DNA of 64,000 bases from Hansschlegelia beijingensis (GTDB lineage: Bacteria; Pseudomonadota; Alphaproteobacteria; Rhizobiales; Methylopilaceae). This document shows positions 1-8,010 of this stretch, in pieces. The translations under genes were made by a program, and so were the position numbers. Within the stretch, counting starts at the first letter, position 1, and the number at the start of each line of letters is the position of its first letter. The notes beneath the pieces are model-generated. The model saw only the letters and a program-made list of their open reading frames with translations. It ran no database searches and had not been told where the DNA came from. The stretch is taken from contig NZ_JACIDR010000004.1 in NCBI RefSeq assembly GCF_014196425.1, positions 186,001 through 250,000 on the forward strand. Direction: 5' to 3'.

Positions 1-1369
1 AAGGGGCGCGGCGCAGGCCCAGTCCGTCGTCCGTGATCCGCAACTCGATCGACCGCGAGCGTTCTCCCCCAGAGGAGGACGCTTCCGGGCCTTCGCGCAA
101 GACGACCTCGACAGTCTCGGCGGAGGCGTGACGGGCGGCGTTGTTCAGACCCTCCTGCACGATCCTGTAGATGTGAGCGGCCGCCTCCGCCGGGACGTCC
201 TCGAACCGGCCCTCAGGATGGAACGTGAAACGCGTGCGCCCCGCCGCCAGCCGGGCCTGACCGGCGACCAGTTCCCGGAGGCTCGTGAGCAGGCCGAGAT
301 CATCGATCTCCGGGGGCCGGAGATTGGCGAGCGTCTCGCGCAGCGACCGCATCGCGCTCGACGCCAGCGCGACCAGTTCGCCGCTCTCCCTGGACGCCTC
401 GGGCGCCTTCGCCGCGACCGTCTTGCCGATCGACGCCGCCACGCAGCTCAGCGCCGTCAGCCGCTGCGCGATGTCGTCGTGGAGTTCGCGGGCGATGAGC
501 CGTCGCTCGCGCTCCTGCGCGTCGACCAGCCTGCGGGCGAGTTCGGCGCGGTCCGACGTGGTCGCCTGAAGCTTTCGCGCCAGGCCGTTGAACACCGACG
601 CGATCCGCTGAAGCTCGTAGAGGCGGAAGGCGGGCAGTCGGCTCGACAGGTCGCCTTCCGCCAGGCGGCTGATGCCGGCGAGAATTTCGGTCGTCGGCCG
701 CAGCGCATGGTCGACCACGAAGTATACGAGCAAGCACAACGCGCCGATCATCGCGACCCACAGGCCGAGGGTCCGGGTCAGCTCAGTCCAGGCGCGGCCT
801 GCGACCACCGCGGGGTCGATCGTGGCGCGGATCACGCCCCAGGACTGGCCGCGATGGACAAGCCGGCGCTCGGCGACCGACTGGTCGAAGAACAGCGCCC
901 GGTAGGCGTCCACGAACCAGCCGGGCGGGCTCTCGGCTCGCTCGTCGCTGCCCACGCAGCTCGCGTTCCGGATCGCCCCGTCGGCTCCCAGCAGCCGCAC
1001 GCATTGGCCAGGTCCGAGCGCGAACTTCAGGACCGACTCCCAGTCGGGAAACCGCTCCACGAGATCGAGCCCCCGCGTGATGCGGATGATCTGGACCCGA
1101 AGCTGCTTCTCGACCGCTTCCGCGGCGTCCTCGTTCTGCCGCCGCGCATCGCTCGCCACCCCATGTGCGGCCAAGATCGCGCCGGCCGACAGGCAGAGCA
1201 GCGCGACGATGACGATGCGTCGGACCAGCGCCCATTTGAGGTCGAGGCTCCGGGCTCGCTTCAACTCGGAAGCAACGTCGAGCGCGGCCGCCGCGGCCGC
1301 GCTCGACGTTGCGGCGGCCTGCAGCCATCGCGCCTGCGGCGCTCTCAGGAAAAATGCCCAAGGGTTCAT
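1..1369 (-). CDS. NarX/UhpB-type sensor histidine kinase, C-terminus cut by window edge
   Basis: Membrane sensor kinase of the HisKA_3 (NarX/UhpB/NreB, MoxY-like) class. About 456 residues are visible from the ATG at 1369, with no stop before the edge. I see an Ala-rich N-terminus, a membrane segment near 47-70, a periplasmic sensor region 71-200, a second membrane segment 203-220, a HAMP-like linker, and the phosphoacceptor box RELHDDIAQRL with His297. A HATPase N-box (EGLNNAARH) and the start of the G-box (DDGLGL) follow, so only the last few dozen residues are missing. It is divergent from the cupin gene. Its response regulator should lie just left of the window. The signal sensed is not evident; MoxY-like kinases are known from methanol oxidisers, which suits the context. 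A long perfect palindrome lies inside codons 20-33. The ribosome site for the ATG is weak. Confidence 0.88.
   Translation of the reverse strand, partial: MNPWAFFLRAPQARWLQAAATSSAAAAAALDVASELKRARSLDLKWALVRRIVIVALLCLSAGAILAAHGVASDARRQNEDAAEAVEKQLRVQIIRITRGLDLVERFPDWESVLKFALGPGQCVRLLGADGAIRNASCVGSDERAESPPGWFVDAYRALFFDQSVAERRLVHRGQSWGVIRATIDPAVVAGRAWTELTRTLGLWVAMIGALCLLVYFVVDHALRPTTEILAGISRLAEGDLSSRLPAFRLYELQRIASVFNGLARKLQATTSDRAELARRLVDAQERERRLIARELHDDIAQRLTALSCVAASIGKTVAAKAPEASRESGELVALASSAMRSLRETLANLRPPEIDDLGLLTSLRELVAGQARLAAGRTRFTFHPEGRFEDVPAEAAAHIYRIVQEGLNNAARHASAETVEVVLREGPEASSSGGERSRSIELRITDDGLGLRRAP
1272..1312. repeat. 41-bp perfect palindrome (20-bp arms, 1-bp centre) inside the kinase gene
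   Basis: Arms 1272-1291 and 1293-1312 are exact reverse complements around base 1292. The GC-rich core carries overlapping NotI/SacII-like sequences. On the minus strand it encodes residues 20-33 (two Ser, then an Ala run, then LDVA) ahead of the first membrane helix. It could form a very stable hairpin in the 5' part of the kinase mRNA, or serve as a protein-binding site. Confidence 0.9.
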
Positions 1370-1550
1370 GTGCGGATCGCCATTCCAAGCCGGCCCGGGA
1401 CCCTCACTATAGGGTCGCCCGATCATAGAGCCTTTGACTAAAGGCGACGCAAGCTCGGGATGACGGGAAGTCATGACGCGCGATCGCAAGGTCGCCGATC
1501 GACATTGCGCGCTCTCTTGAGTGAGCGCCAAAGCATTGGAGGGTTTGCCT
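1370..1550. promoter_or_regulatory. Divergent intergenic region between kinase and cupin genes
   Basis: This region must carry the promoters of both divergent genes. It holds two short inverted repeats: GACCCT 1399-1404 with AGGGTC 1411-1416, and ATGAC 1460-1464 with GTCAT 1470-1474. No convincing -35/-10 pair was identified. Confidence 0.4.
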
Positions 1551-2036
1551 GTGAGACTAGCGACCGGTTTTGCGGCCCTCGCGGCGGCTGTTGCGCTATC
1601 CGGCGCCGCAGTGGCGGACTCCTCCGCCCACAAGCAGATGATCGCCATTTCGGACGCGGCCGCCGTCCAGTGGAAGCCGGCTCCGGCCGCGCTTCCGAAG
1701 GGCATCGAGATCAGCGTCGTGATGGGCGACCCCGAGAAGCCGGGGCCGTTCGCGCTCAGGCTCCGGATCCCGGCCGGGACCACGATCGCCCCGCACACGC
1801 ATGCGACCGACGAGACGGTCACCCTGCTGTCAGGCAGCCTCGTGCATGACATGGGGGAGAAGATGGTCGAGAGCCGCGGCCAGGCGTTCGGGGCGGGCGG
1901 CTTCCTCTATCTGCCGGCCCTTATGCCCCACTCGCTCTGGACCAAGGACGAGGCCGCGGTGATCCAGGTGAACGGCACTGGCCCGTTCGGCCTGAACTAC
2001 GTCAATCCCGCGGACGACCCGAGCAAGGCCCGCTGA
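1551..2036 (+). CDS. Exported cupin-domain protein
   Basis: Small single-domain cupin of 161 residues with an N-terminal signal peptide (about 20-23 residues, ending VADSSA). The barrel carries the metal-site pattern of cupins: an HTHATDE motif (two His, one Glu) and a later LMPHSLW with the third His. This suggests a metal-binding barrel in the periplasm; no substrate can be named. I chose the GTG at 1551 because GGAGGG at 1538-1543 sits 7 bases upstream and the signal peptide starts there; an in-frame ATG at 1521 would add ten residues ahead of it. The exported hydrolase gene follows after 51 bases, probably in one transcript. Confidence 0.8.
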   Translation: MRLATGFAALAAAVALSGAAVADSSAHKQMIAISDAAAVQWKPAPAALPKGIEISVVMGDPEKPGPFALRLRIPAGTTIAPHTHATDETVTLLSGSLVHDMGEKMVESRGQAFGAGGFLYLPALMPHSLWTKDEAAVIQVNGTGPFGLNYVNPADDPSKAR

Positions 2037-2087
2037 GGCGGCTGCGCGGTCCCCATAACGGAAGTCACGGCCGAAAAGGGTTCAGCC

Positions 2088-2849
2088 ATGGGACTGTTCA
2101 GGCTCTCGCTTTCGCTGGCCGGAGGGGCGCTGCTGGCGATGGCGGCGCTCGCTCCCGGCTTCGCCGCGCCGATCAAGAACGTGGTCATCGTCCATGGCGC
2201 GCTGGCGGACGGCGCCGGATGGCGCAAGGTCCACGACCTGCTGCGGGACAAGGGCTACCGCGTCACGGTCGTCCAGCCCCCGATGACCTCGCTCAAGGAC
2301 GACGTCGACGCCGCCCGCCGCATCCTCGATCTGCAGGACGGCCCGTCCGTGCTTGTGGGACACAGCTATGGCGGCATGGTGGTGACCCAGGCCGGCTCGG
2401 CGGAGAACGTCGCCGGGCTGGTCTATATCGCGGCGTTCCAGCCCGACGAGGGCGAGAACCTGCTGGACCTCGCGGGCCGGATGCCGCCGGCCACCACCGG
2501 CATAAAGGCGACGCCCGACGGCTATCTGTATCTCGACCCCAAGGTCTATCCCGCAGACTTTGCGGCCGACGTCCCGCTTGCCGAAGCGACCTTCATGGCT
2601 CACTCCCAGGTCTTGCCGGCCAAGGCGAGCTTCGAGGCCAGGATCACGCAGCCGGCCTGGAAGACGCGCAAGAACTGGGCCCTGATCGCGACCGAGGACC
2701 GCGCGATCAACCCGGACCTGATGCGGATGATGGCGAAGCGGGCGGGCAGCACGGCGATCGAGGTGAAGTCGAGCCACGCGCCCTTCCTGTCTCAGCCGGA
2801 GGCGGTCGCGGGGCTGATCGAGACGGCCGCCAACGCGCTCGCCCAATGA
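2088..2849 (+). CDS. Exported alpha/beta hydrolase
   Basis: 253-residue alpha/beta-fold hydrolase of the abhydrolase_6 type. A signal peptide (residues 1-26, ending GFAAP) is followed by a VIVHGALADGAGW oxyanion strand, a GHSYGGMV nucleophile elbow (Ser), an acid in the TEDRAI region, and a catalytic His in SSHAPFLSQP. Proteins of this shape are often annotated as salicylate-esterase-like hydrolases, but the substrate is unknown. It is co-oriented with the cupin gene. The next gene (tupA) converges on it, with a 103-base gap and no clear terminator. Confidence 0.82.
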   Translation: MGLFRLSLSLAGGALLAMAALAPGFAAPIKNVVIVHGALADGAGWRKVHDLLRDKGYRVTVVQPPMTSLKDDVDAARRILDLQDGPSVLVGHSYGGMVVTQAGSAENVAGLVYIAAFQPDEGENLLDLAGRMPPATTGIKATPDGYLYLDPKVYPADFAADVPLAEATFMAHSQVLPAKASFEARITQPAWKTRKNWALIATEDRAINPDLMRMMAKRAGSTAIEVKSSHAPFLSQPEAVAGLIETAANALAQ

Positions 2850-2952
2850 CCGGCCGGCGCCGGAGGCGTTCTGCGGCGCGATCCCGGCCTCGCTCGACCT
2901 GCGGCGCACATATCGCCCGGAAGGCGACGACGTCTGCCTGGATGCCGCCCGG

Positions 2953-3780
2953 CTAGTTCGCGGCGTTCGGGAAGAACAACTGCTCGCCGCCGATCTTGTA
3001 TGCGGCGATCGCGTCCTGGCCGTCTTTCGAGATCAGCCAGTCGACGAACGCCTGGCCCTCCTTGACCTTTACGGTCGGGTGCTTTTCGGGGTTCACGAGC
3101 ATGACGCCGTACTGGTTGAAGAGGCGCTTGTCGCCTTCGACCAGGATCGTGAGGTCGCCCCGGTTCTTGGAGGAGAGCCAGGTGCCGCGGTCGGCCAGCA
3201 GGTAGGCGTTGCTGGCCGAGGCCGTGTTCAGCGCGGGGCCCATGCCCTGGCCGACGTCGCGGTACCACTCCCCGCGCACGGCCGCGAGGTCCACGTCCGC
3301 GTTCTTCCAGAGACGGAGTTCGGCGTTGTGCGTGCCGGAGCGGTCGCCGCGCGAGACGAACGGGGCCTCCGCGGCCGCGAGCTTGCGGAAGGCTTCCAGC
3401 ACGTCGAGGCCTTTGACGCCCGCGGGGTCGTCCTTTGGCCCGATCAGCACGAAGTCGTTGTACATGACGTCGTGGCGGGCCTTGGCGAAGCCCTCGGCGA
3501 GGAACTTCTCCTCAGCCGGGCGGTCGTGGACCAGAACGACGTCCGCATCCCCGCGCCGCGCGACGTCGAGCGCCTGGCCCGTGCCGAGGGCCACCACCTT
3601 CACCTCGATCCCGGTCTTGTCCTTGAAGAGCGGGAGGATGTGCTTGAACAGTCCGGACTGTTCGGTCGACGTCGTCGAGGCGACGATGATCGAGGCCGGC
3701 TCCGCCAGGACGAGTTGCGGCCCAAACCCGAGGGCGGCGATGAGTCCGAACGTCAGGACGCCGCGGCGAAGAATGTCCAA
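2953..3780 (-). CDS. tupA: Tungstate ABC transporter, periplasmic binding protein TupA
   Basis: 275-residue oxyanion-binding protein with a signal peptide (cleavage after about LVLA, residue 26). The mature start has the Thr/Ser-rich ASTTSTEQSGL segment (residues 34-44), which corresponds to the TTTS oxyanion motif of TupA proteins. The body matches the TupA/WtpA pattern (LGTGQALDVARRGDADVVLVHD; FVSRGDRSGTHNAELRLW). The start is TTG 3780, with AAGGGAG 8 bases upstream, inside the end of tupC (28-base overlap). Gene order in transcription is tupB-tupC-tupA, so the binding protein is last. I favour tungstate over molybdate from the family and from the W-type FDH1 nearby; binding selectivity cannot be read from sequence. 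Confidence 0.9.
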   Translation of the reverse strand: MDILRRGVLTFGLIAALGFGPQLVLAEPASIIVASTTSTEQSGLFKHILPLFKDKTGIEVKVVALGTGQALDVARRGDADVVLVHDRPAEEKFLAEGFAKARHDVMYNDFVLIGPKDDPAGVKGLDVLEAFRKLAAAEAPFVSRGDRSGTHNAELRLWKNADVDLAAVRGEWYRDVGQGMGPALNTASASNAYLLADRGTWLSSKNRGDLTILVEGDKRLFNQYGVMLVNPEKHPTVKVKEGQAFVDWLISKDGQDAIAAYKIGGEQLFFPNAAN

Positions 3781-4469
3781 GGCAGTTCTCCCTTGATGTA
3801 GGCCTGAGCTTCCGCCGATCGCGGCGACGTCAGCACCGCCCGGGTGGGCCCGTGTTCGACGGCGCGGCCGCGCGACAGCACCACCACGTCGTCGGCGAGC
3901 CGCACGACCTGTCCGAGATTGTGCGAGACGAGCACGACCTTGGCGCCGCGGCGGCTGATCTCGTCGACGAGCCCCTCGGCGAGTTCGGTCGCGGCCGGAT
4001 CGAGATTGGCCGTGGGCTCGTCGAGCAGCACGAGGTCCGGCTCGATCGCCCAGGCGCGGGCGAGGGCGAGGCGCTGCTGCTCGCCGCCCGAAAGCAGCGT
4101 GGCCGGGTGATCGGCGCGGGCCGAGAGGCCGAGCCGGTCGAGCGCGGCGCGCGCCCGCGCCTTGCGCTCCGCGCGCGTGATCCGCAGCGGCGTCAGCGCC
4201 AGCTCGACATTGGCGGCGGCGCTGGCTCGCACCAGGACGGGACGCTGGAACACGAAGGCGCGTCGCGGCGGGCGCTGGCCGGAAATCCGGACCGAGCCGG
4301 AATTGGGCGCGACGAGGCCGTCGATCACCCGCAGCGTCACGCTCTTTCCGGCGCCGTTTGGGCCGATCAGCGCGGTCACGCCGGTCGGCGGAAGTTCAGT
4401 GGTCAGGCGATCGAGCACGGTCTTGCCGTTGAACGCGACCTCGACCTTGTCGAGCGTGATCGCCGCCAT
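3753..4469 (-). CDS. tupC: Tungstate ABC transporter ATP-binding protein TupC
   Basis: 238-residue ABC ATPase. Walker A GPNGAGKS is at residues 36-43, the Q-loop Gln near 75, the signature LSGGEQQ at 126-132, Walker B LVLLDEP at 146-152, and an H-loop in LVSHNL. It energises tungstate import with TupB. The ATG at 4469 shares its A with the tupB stop (TGATG), which implies translational coupling, and its 3' end overlaps tupA. An open frame continues upstream to 5303, but homology begins only at this ATG. Confidence 0.92.
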   Translation of the reverse strand: MAAITLDKVEVAFNGKTVLDRLTTELPPTGVTALIGPNGAGKSVTLRVIDGLVAPNSGSVRISGQRPPRRAFVFQRPVLVRASAAANVELALTPLRITRAERKARARAALDRLGLSARADHPATLLSGGEQQRLALARAWAIEPDLVLLDEPTANLDPAATELAEGLVDEISRRGAKVVLVSHNLGQVVRLADDVVVLSRGRAVEHGPTRAVLTSPRSAEAQAYIKGELPWTFFAAAS

Positions 4470-5170
4470 CACGCGCTTCCATAGGCGCGCGCGGCGTAGC
4501 CCCGGAGCCCGAGCGCGGCGGCGTTGATCGCGACCACCAGCGCGATCAGGACAAGGCCCAGCGCGAGCGCGAGGCTGAGATCGCCCTTCTGCGTCTCGAG
4601 CGAAATCGCCGTCGTCATGGTCCGGGTGTAGCCGTCGATGTTGCCGCCCACGACCAGCACGGCGCCGATCTCGGAGACCAGCCGTCCGAAGGCGGCGAGC
4701 GCGACCGTCACCAGCGAGAAGCGCACGTCGTAGATCACCACGGCCGAGCGCCGGACGGCGGAGAGGCCGAGCGAACGCAGCTGGGGGCCAAGATTGGCCT
4801 CGGCGTCCGCCACGATCTGCCGCGTCAGGGCGGCGATCAGCGGCGTGGCGAGCGCGGTCTGCGCCACGATCATAGCGGACGGCGTGAACAGCAGGCCGGC
4901 GGCTCCGAGCGGTCCGGAGCGCGACAGAAGAAGATAGACGAAGAGGCCGACCACCACCGGCGGGAGGCCCATGAAGGCGTTGAGCAGGGCGACCACCGCC
5001 CCCCGGCCGGGAAACCGCGCCACAGCGACCAGCGCGCCCAGAGGCACGCCGAGCAGAAGCCCGACGCCGACCGCAGCCAGGCTGACGCGGAGCGACAACG
5101 CCGCGATCGAGACCACGTCGCGGTCGAGCGTCGCCAGCCGGAAGATCGTCTCGTTGAACGTATCGAGCAT
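4469..5170 (-). CDS. tupB: Tungstate ABC transporter permease TupB
   Basis: 233-residue integral membrane permease with about five to six helices. The EAA-like loop around LGPQLRSLGLSAVRRSAVV and the following LVSEIGAVLVVGGNIDGYTRTMTTAI are typical of TupB/ModB-like permeases. The ATG at 5170 has GAGGAG about 9 bases upstream. It is the first gene of the tupBCA operon and is divergent from the ModE-like regulator gene (65-base gap), so both promoters share one short region. Confidence 0.9.
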   Translation of the reverse strand: MLDTFNETIFRLATLDRDVVSIAALSLRVSLAAVGVGLLLGVPLGALVAVARFPGRGAVVALLNAFMGLPPVVVGLFVYLLLSRSGPLGAAGLLFTPSAMIVAQTALATPLIAALTRQIVADAEANLGPQLRSLGLSAVRRSAVVIYDVRFSLVTVALAAFGRLVSEIGAVLVVGGNIDGYTRTMTTAISLETQKGDLSLALALGLVLIALVVAINAAALGLRGYAARAYGSA

Positions 5171-5235
5171 GGACGCCGAACTCCTCTTCCAATGATATGG
5201 ACCGTTCAGCCTGATCAATAGGAAAGGGGGTGCAT
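5171..5235. promoter_or_regulatory. Divergent tupB / ModE-like regulator promoter region
   Basis: A 65-base gap that must hold both start signals. AAAGGGGG (5223-5230) is the ribosome site of the regulator. The region is AT-richer than its surroundings (for example AATGATATGG), as expected for promoters, but no clean ModE-type palindrome was found. Confidence 0.45.
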
Positions 5236-6234
5236 ATGAACGTCCGCCTGCGCCTCGACGGCGATCTCCGCGCCGGCGGCGAGACGGTCCTGCTTGCGGC
5301 CACGCTCTCGCTGCTCGACGAACTGGATCGAACAGGCTCGCTTCAGGGCGCGGCGAAGCGGATGGGCGTCTCCTACCGCTCCGCCTGGGGACAGCTCGCC
5401 CGGCTGGAGACGTCGCTGGGCCGCGCCGTGGTGGTGAAGACCAAGGGGCATGGCAGCGCGCTGACCCCATTCGGCGCGGAGTTGCGGCGATCCCTTGCGG
5501 CCGCCTTTGACCGGATCGAACCTGTGCGGGCCGCGGAGGAGGCGGCCCTGAACGCCAGCCTCGCCGGGCTTTTCGGCTCCGCCGGGAGGCGCCTGCGCGT
5601 CTGCGGCAGCCACGATCCGCTGCTGCTCTCGGTCATCGAACGCGTGGCGGACGTCGAGTTCTCGGTCGCCGGCAGCATGGACGCTGTCGCGAAGCTCGCC
5701 GCCGGCGGGGCCGACGCCGCGGGCTTCCACTACGGCTCGGAAGGAGAGGCGCCGCCGCCGCTCGACGGCCTCTTCCGGGATCCGGACCTCACGGTGCGGC
5801 CTCTGTTCCGCCGGGAGCAGGGGCTGATGTTCGCGCGTGGAAATCCCCTCGGGCTCGAGGGCATCCCCGACCTCGTCGCGCGGCGGGCGCGCTTCGTGAA
5901 CCGGCAACGGGGGGCCGGCACGCGCATCTGGTTCGAGCGGCTTTGCGCGGAGTGCGGGGTCGCGACGGAGGACATCGTGGGCTTCCACTCCGAGGAGTTC
6001 ACCCATCAGGCGGTCGCGGCGCTCATCGCCTCCGGCGCAGCGGACTCAGGCATGGGCACGCGCGCGGCGGCCGAAGCCTTCGGCCTCGATTTCAAACCGC
6101 TCGGCTGGGAGATCTACTTCCTTGCGGCGCGCGCCTCGGTTCCGGCGGAACGGCTGGCGCCCCTGATCGAGGCCGCGCGTTCCGCCGCGCGCGAAACCGC
6201 CGGCTACGGCGAGCCTCACCACAGCAGCCCGTGA
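5236..6234 (+). CDS. ModE-like HTH regulator fused to a PBP-like ligand domain (probable Mo/W regulator)
   Basis: 332 residues. The N-terminal winged helix-turn-helix resembles ModE/LysR (residues 20-85: LLDELDRTGSLQGAAKRMGVSYRSAWGQ, then a wing with KGHGSALTPFG). The C-terminal half (about 115-320) is a periplasmic-binding-protein-like domain of the PF12727 type, marked by FVNRQRGAGTR at 220-230. The same motif occurs in the MoeA fusion at 8007-9986. I infer control of tup and cofactor genes by oxyanion or molybdopterin. The ATG at 5236 is preceded by AAAGGGGG at 5 bases; a GTG six bases earlier is possible. Its 3' end overlaps the converging moeA by 19 bases. Confidence 0.82.
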   Translation: MNVRLRLDGDLRAGGETVLLAATLSLLDELDRTGSLQGAAKRMGVSYRSAWGQLARLETSLGRAVVVKTKGHGSALTPFGAELRRSLAAAFDRIEPVRAAEEAALNASLAGLFGSAGRRLRVCGSHDPLLLSVIERVADVEFSVAGSMDAVAKLAAGGADAAGFHYGSEGEAPPPLDGLFRDPDLTVRPLFRREQGLMFARGNPLGLEGIPDLVARRARFVNRQRGAGTRIWFERLCAECGVATEDIVGFHSEEFTHQAVAALIASGAADSGMGTRAAAEAFGLDFKPLGWEIYFLAARASVPAERLAPLIEAARSAARETAGYGEPHHSSP

Positions 6235-7469
6235 GGGTGGAAGGGGATCATGTCGCCTTCCGCCACGCGCGTGAGGTCGTCTGCAAGCTCCGCAAGGCCG
6301 TCGCTTTCGGTGAGCGAGGTCAGCACGCCGGCGCCGTCGCGCGGGAACTTGTGCGCTTCGGTGACGCCGTCGGGCCCTTGCGCGAGGCTGACGCGCACGA
6401 ATTCGCGCCGGCCGGACTTCTTCCGGTACGGGAACGCGGCGCGCACCATTCTCGGCGGGAGCGGCTCGTGCAGGGCGCCGCCGAGCCGCGCCATCAGCGG
6501 GCGGACCACGAACAGCAGCGTGACATAGACCGCCACCGGATTGCCCGGCAGCCCGACGAACGCGGCCCCGCCGACCGCGCCCATGGCGAGCGGGCGGCCG
6601 GGCTTGATGCCGAGCCGCCAGAACACCAGCTGGCCGACCGCCTCGACGGCCGCCTTCACGTGATCCTCCTCGCCGGTCGAGACGCCGCCCGAAGTCAGGA
6701 TCAGGTCGTGGTCGCGCGCCGCGCCCGCGATGCGCTCCGCCAGCGCGCCCGGATCGTCGCGCAGGACGCCGAGGTCGCTGACCTCCGCGCCGAGCCGCCG
6801 CAACAGCGCGCCGAGCATCACGCGGTTCGAATCGTACACGCCGCCGGGCGGCAGCGGCTCTCCCGGCGCGACCAGCTCGTCGCCGGTGGAGAACAGCGCC
6901 ACCCGCAGACGCTTCCTCACGGGCAGGTCGGCGTGGCCGGTCGCGGCGGCGAGCGCGACGTCCTGCGGGCGCAGGCGGCGGCCGGCCGAGATCGCGATCG
7001 CGCCGGCGGCGATGTCCTCGCCTGCCGGGCGCATGTTGGCGCCGGGTGTCAGGCCCTGCGGAAGCGCGACATGGCTCCCTTCGAGCCGCACATCCTCCTG
7101 CATGAAGACCGTGTCCGCGCCCGGCGGCATCGGCGCGCCGGTGAAGATCCGGGCCGCGCCTTCGATCGCCGGGGCGGCGTCGCCCGAGATGCGAGCCGCG
7201 ATCCGCGCCGTCACCGGCAGCAGCGTCTCGCCGTCCGCGGCGAGATCGGCGTAACGCACCGCATAGCCGTCGACCGCGGAATTCGCGAACCCCGGCACGT
7301 CGTTGCGGGCGAGGATGTCCTCGGCCGCGACCCGGCCGTCGGCGAGCGCGAGCGGGACGGTCTCCACGCCGGCCACCACCGGAAGCCGCTCGTGGATGAG
7401 CGCGAGGACTTCCTCGATCGTCATCAGCCTGCCGCCGAACGCGAAGCAATCGTCAGCGAGCTGCGCCAT
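6216..7469 (-). CDS. moeA: Molybdopterin molybdenumtransferase MoeA (canonical copy)
   Basis: 417 residues, normal length for MoeA, which inserts molybdate (or tungstate) into adenylylated molybdopterin. Diagnostic motifs are intact: the AVDGYA box (Asp67), FSTGDELVAPG (Glu198), SGGVSTGEEDH (Asp269) and LPGNPVA. The start MAQLADDCFAFGG resembles alphaproteobacterial MoeA N-termini; a second in-frame ATG lies at codon 16. It is the last gene of a four-gene overlapping run (degenerate MoeA, MoeA-PBP fusion, mobB, moeA). Its start overlaps mobB by 17 bases. Of the three MoeA-family proteins here it is the best candidate for the ordinary Mo/W insertase. Confidence 0.92.
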   Translation of the reverse strand: MAQLADDCFAFGGRLMTIEEVLALIHERLPVVAGVETVPLALADGRVAAEDILARNDVPGFANSAVDGYAVRYADLAADGETLLPVTARIAARISGDAAPAIEGAARIFTGAPMPPGADTVFMQEDVRLEGSHVALPQGLTPGANMRPAGEDIAAGAIAISAGRRLRPQDVALAAATGHADLPVRKRLRVALFSTGDELVAPGEPLPPGGVYDSNRVMLGALLRRLGAEVSDLGVLRDDPGALAERIAGAARDHDLILTSGGVSTGEEDHVKAAVEAVGQLVFWRLGIKPGRPLAMGAVGGAAFVGLPGNPVAVYVTLLFVVRPLMARLGGALHEPLPPRMVRAAFPYRKKSGRREFVRVSLAQGPDGVTEAHKFPRDGAGVLTSLTESDGLAELADDLTRVAEGDMIPFHPHGLLW

Positions 7470-8010
7470 CCGGGCCTCCCGTCCGGAGCCGCGCCAGCGT
7501 CGCGTCGAGCGGCTCGGCGCTGGCGATCAGCAGGTCCGCGACCGCAGCCACGTCGTCCAGCGGGACGACCGGGACCGCCGCGTCCGCAAAAGGCTGGTCG
7601 CTCGCCACCCCGAGAATGCGCGGGTCGTCCGGATGCAGCGGCGGCCGCCCGTTCGCGGCGCGGAACACCTCGATCTTGGCGTGGACGTCGCGTTTGAAGC
7701 CCTCCACGATCACGAGATTGACCGCGCTCACTTTCTCGAGCAGCTCCGCCAGCGTCGCCTCGGCGCCGTCGCCGACCTCATGGATCTGCGCCCAGCGACG
7801 CGCCGAGGAGATGATCACCTCGCTGGCGCCGGCCTGCCGATGCAGGAAGGAGTCCTTGCCCGGCTGGTCGACGTCGAATGCGTGGTGGGCGTGCTTCAGC
7901 GTTGCGACGCGCAGGCCGCGGCGGACCAGCAAGGGGATCGCCTTGACCAGCAGCGTGGTCTTGCCCGCGCCGCTCCATCCGGCGAGCCCGATGACGCTCG
8001 GCCCGCTCAT
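7453..8010 (-). CDS. mobB: Molybdopterin-guanine dinucleotide biosynthesis protein MobB
   Basis: 185-residue P-loop GTP-binding protein. Walker A GWSGAGKTT lies at residues 11-19, followed by THE conserved TLKHAHHAFDVDQPGKDSFLHRQAG-region pattern of MobB and an IVEGFKRD switch. MobB assists MobA in forming the bis-MGD cofactor, which both formate dehydrogenases here need. The ATG at 8010 overlaps the stop of the MoeA-PBP gene by four bases (ATGA), so translation is probably coupled. An open frame continues upstream to 8535 but lies in the wrong frame of the neighbouring gene. Confidence 0.92.
   Translation of the reverse strand: MSGPSVIGLAGWSGAGKTTLLVKAIPLLVRRGLRVATLKHAHHAFDVDQPGKDSFLHRQAGASEVIISSARRWAQIHEVGDGAEATLAELLEKVSAVNLVIVEGFKRDVHAKIEVFRAANGRPPLHPDDPRILGVASDQPFADAAVPVVPLDDVAAVADLLIASAEPLDATLARLRTGGPDGAAR

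Noticed and set aside
128-1441. Plus-strand frames across the start of the window
   Set aside because: The minus strand reads continuously as a histidine kinase with all boxes; the plus frames are shadows.
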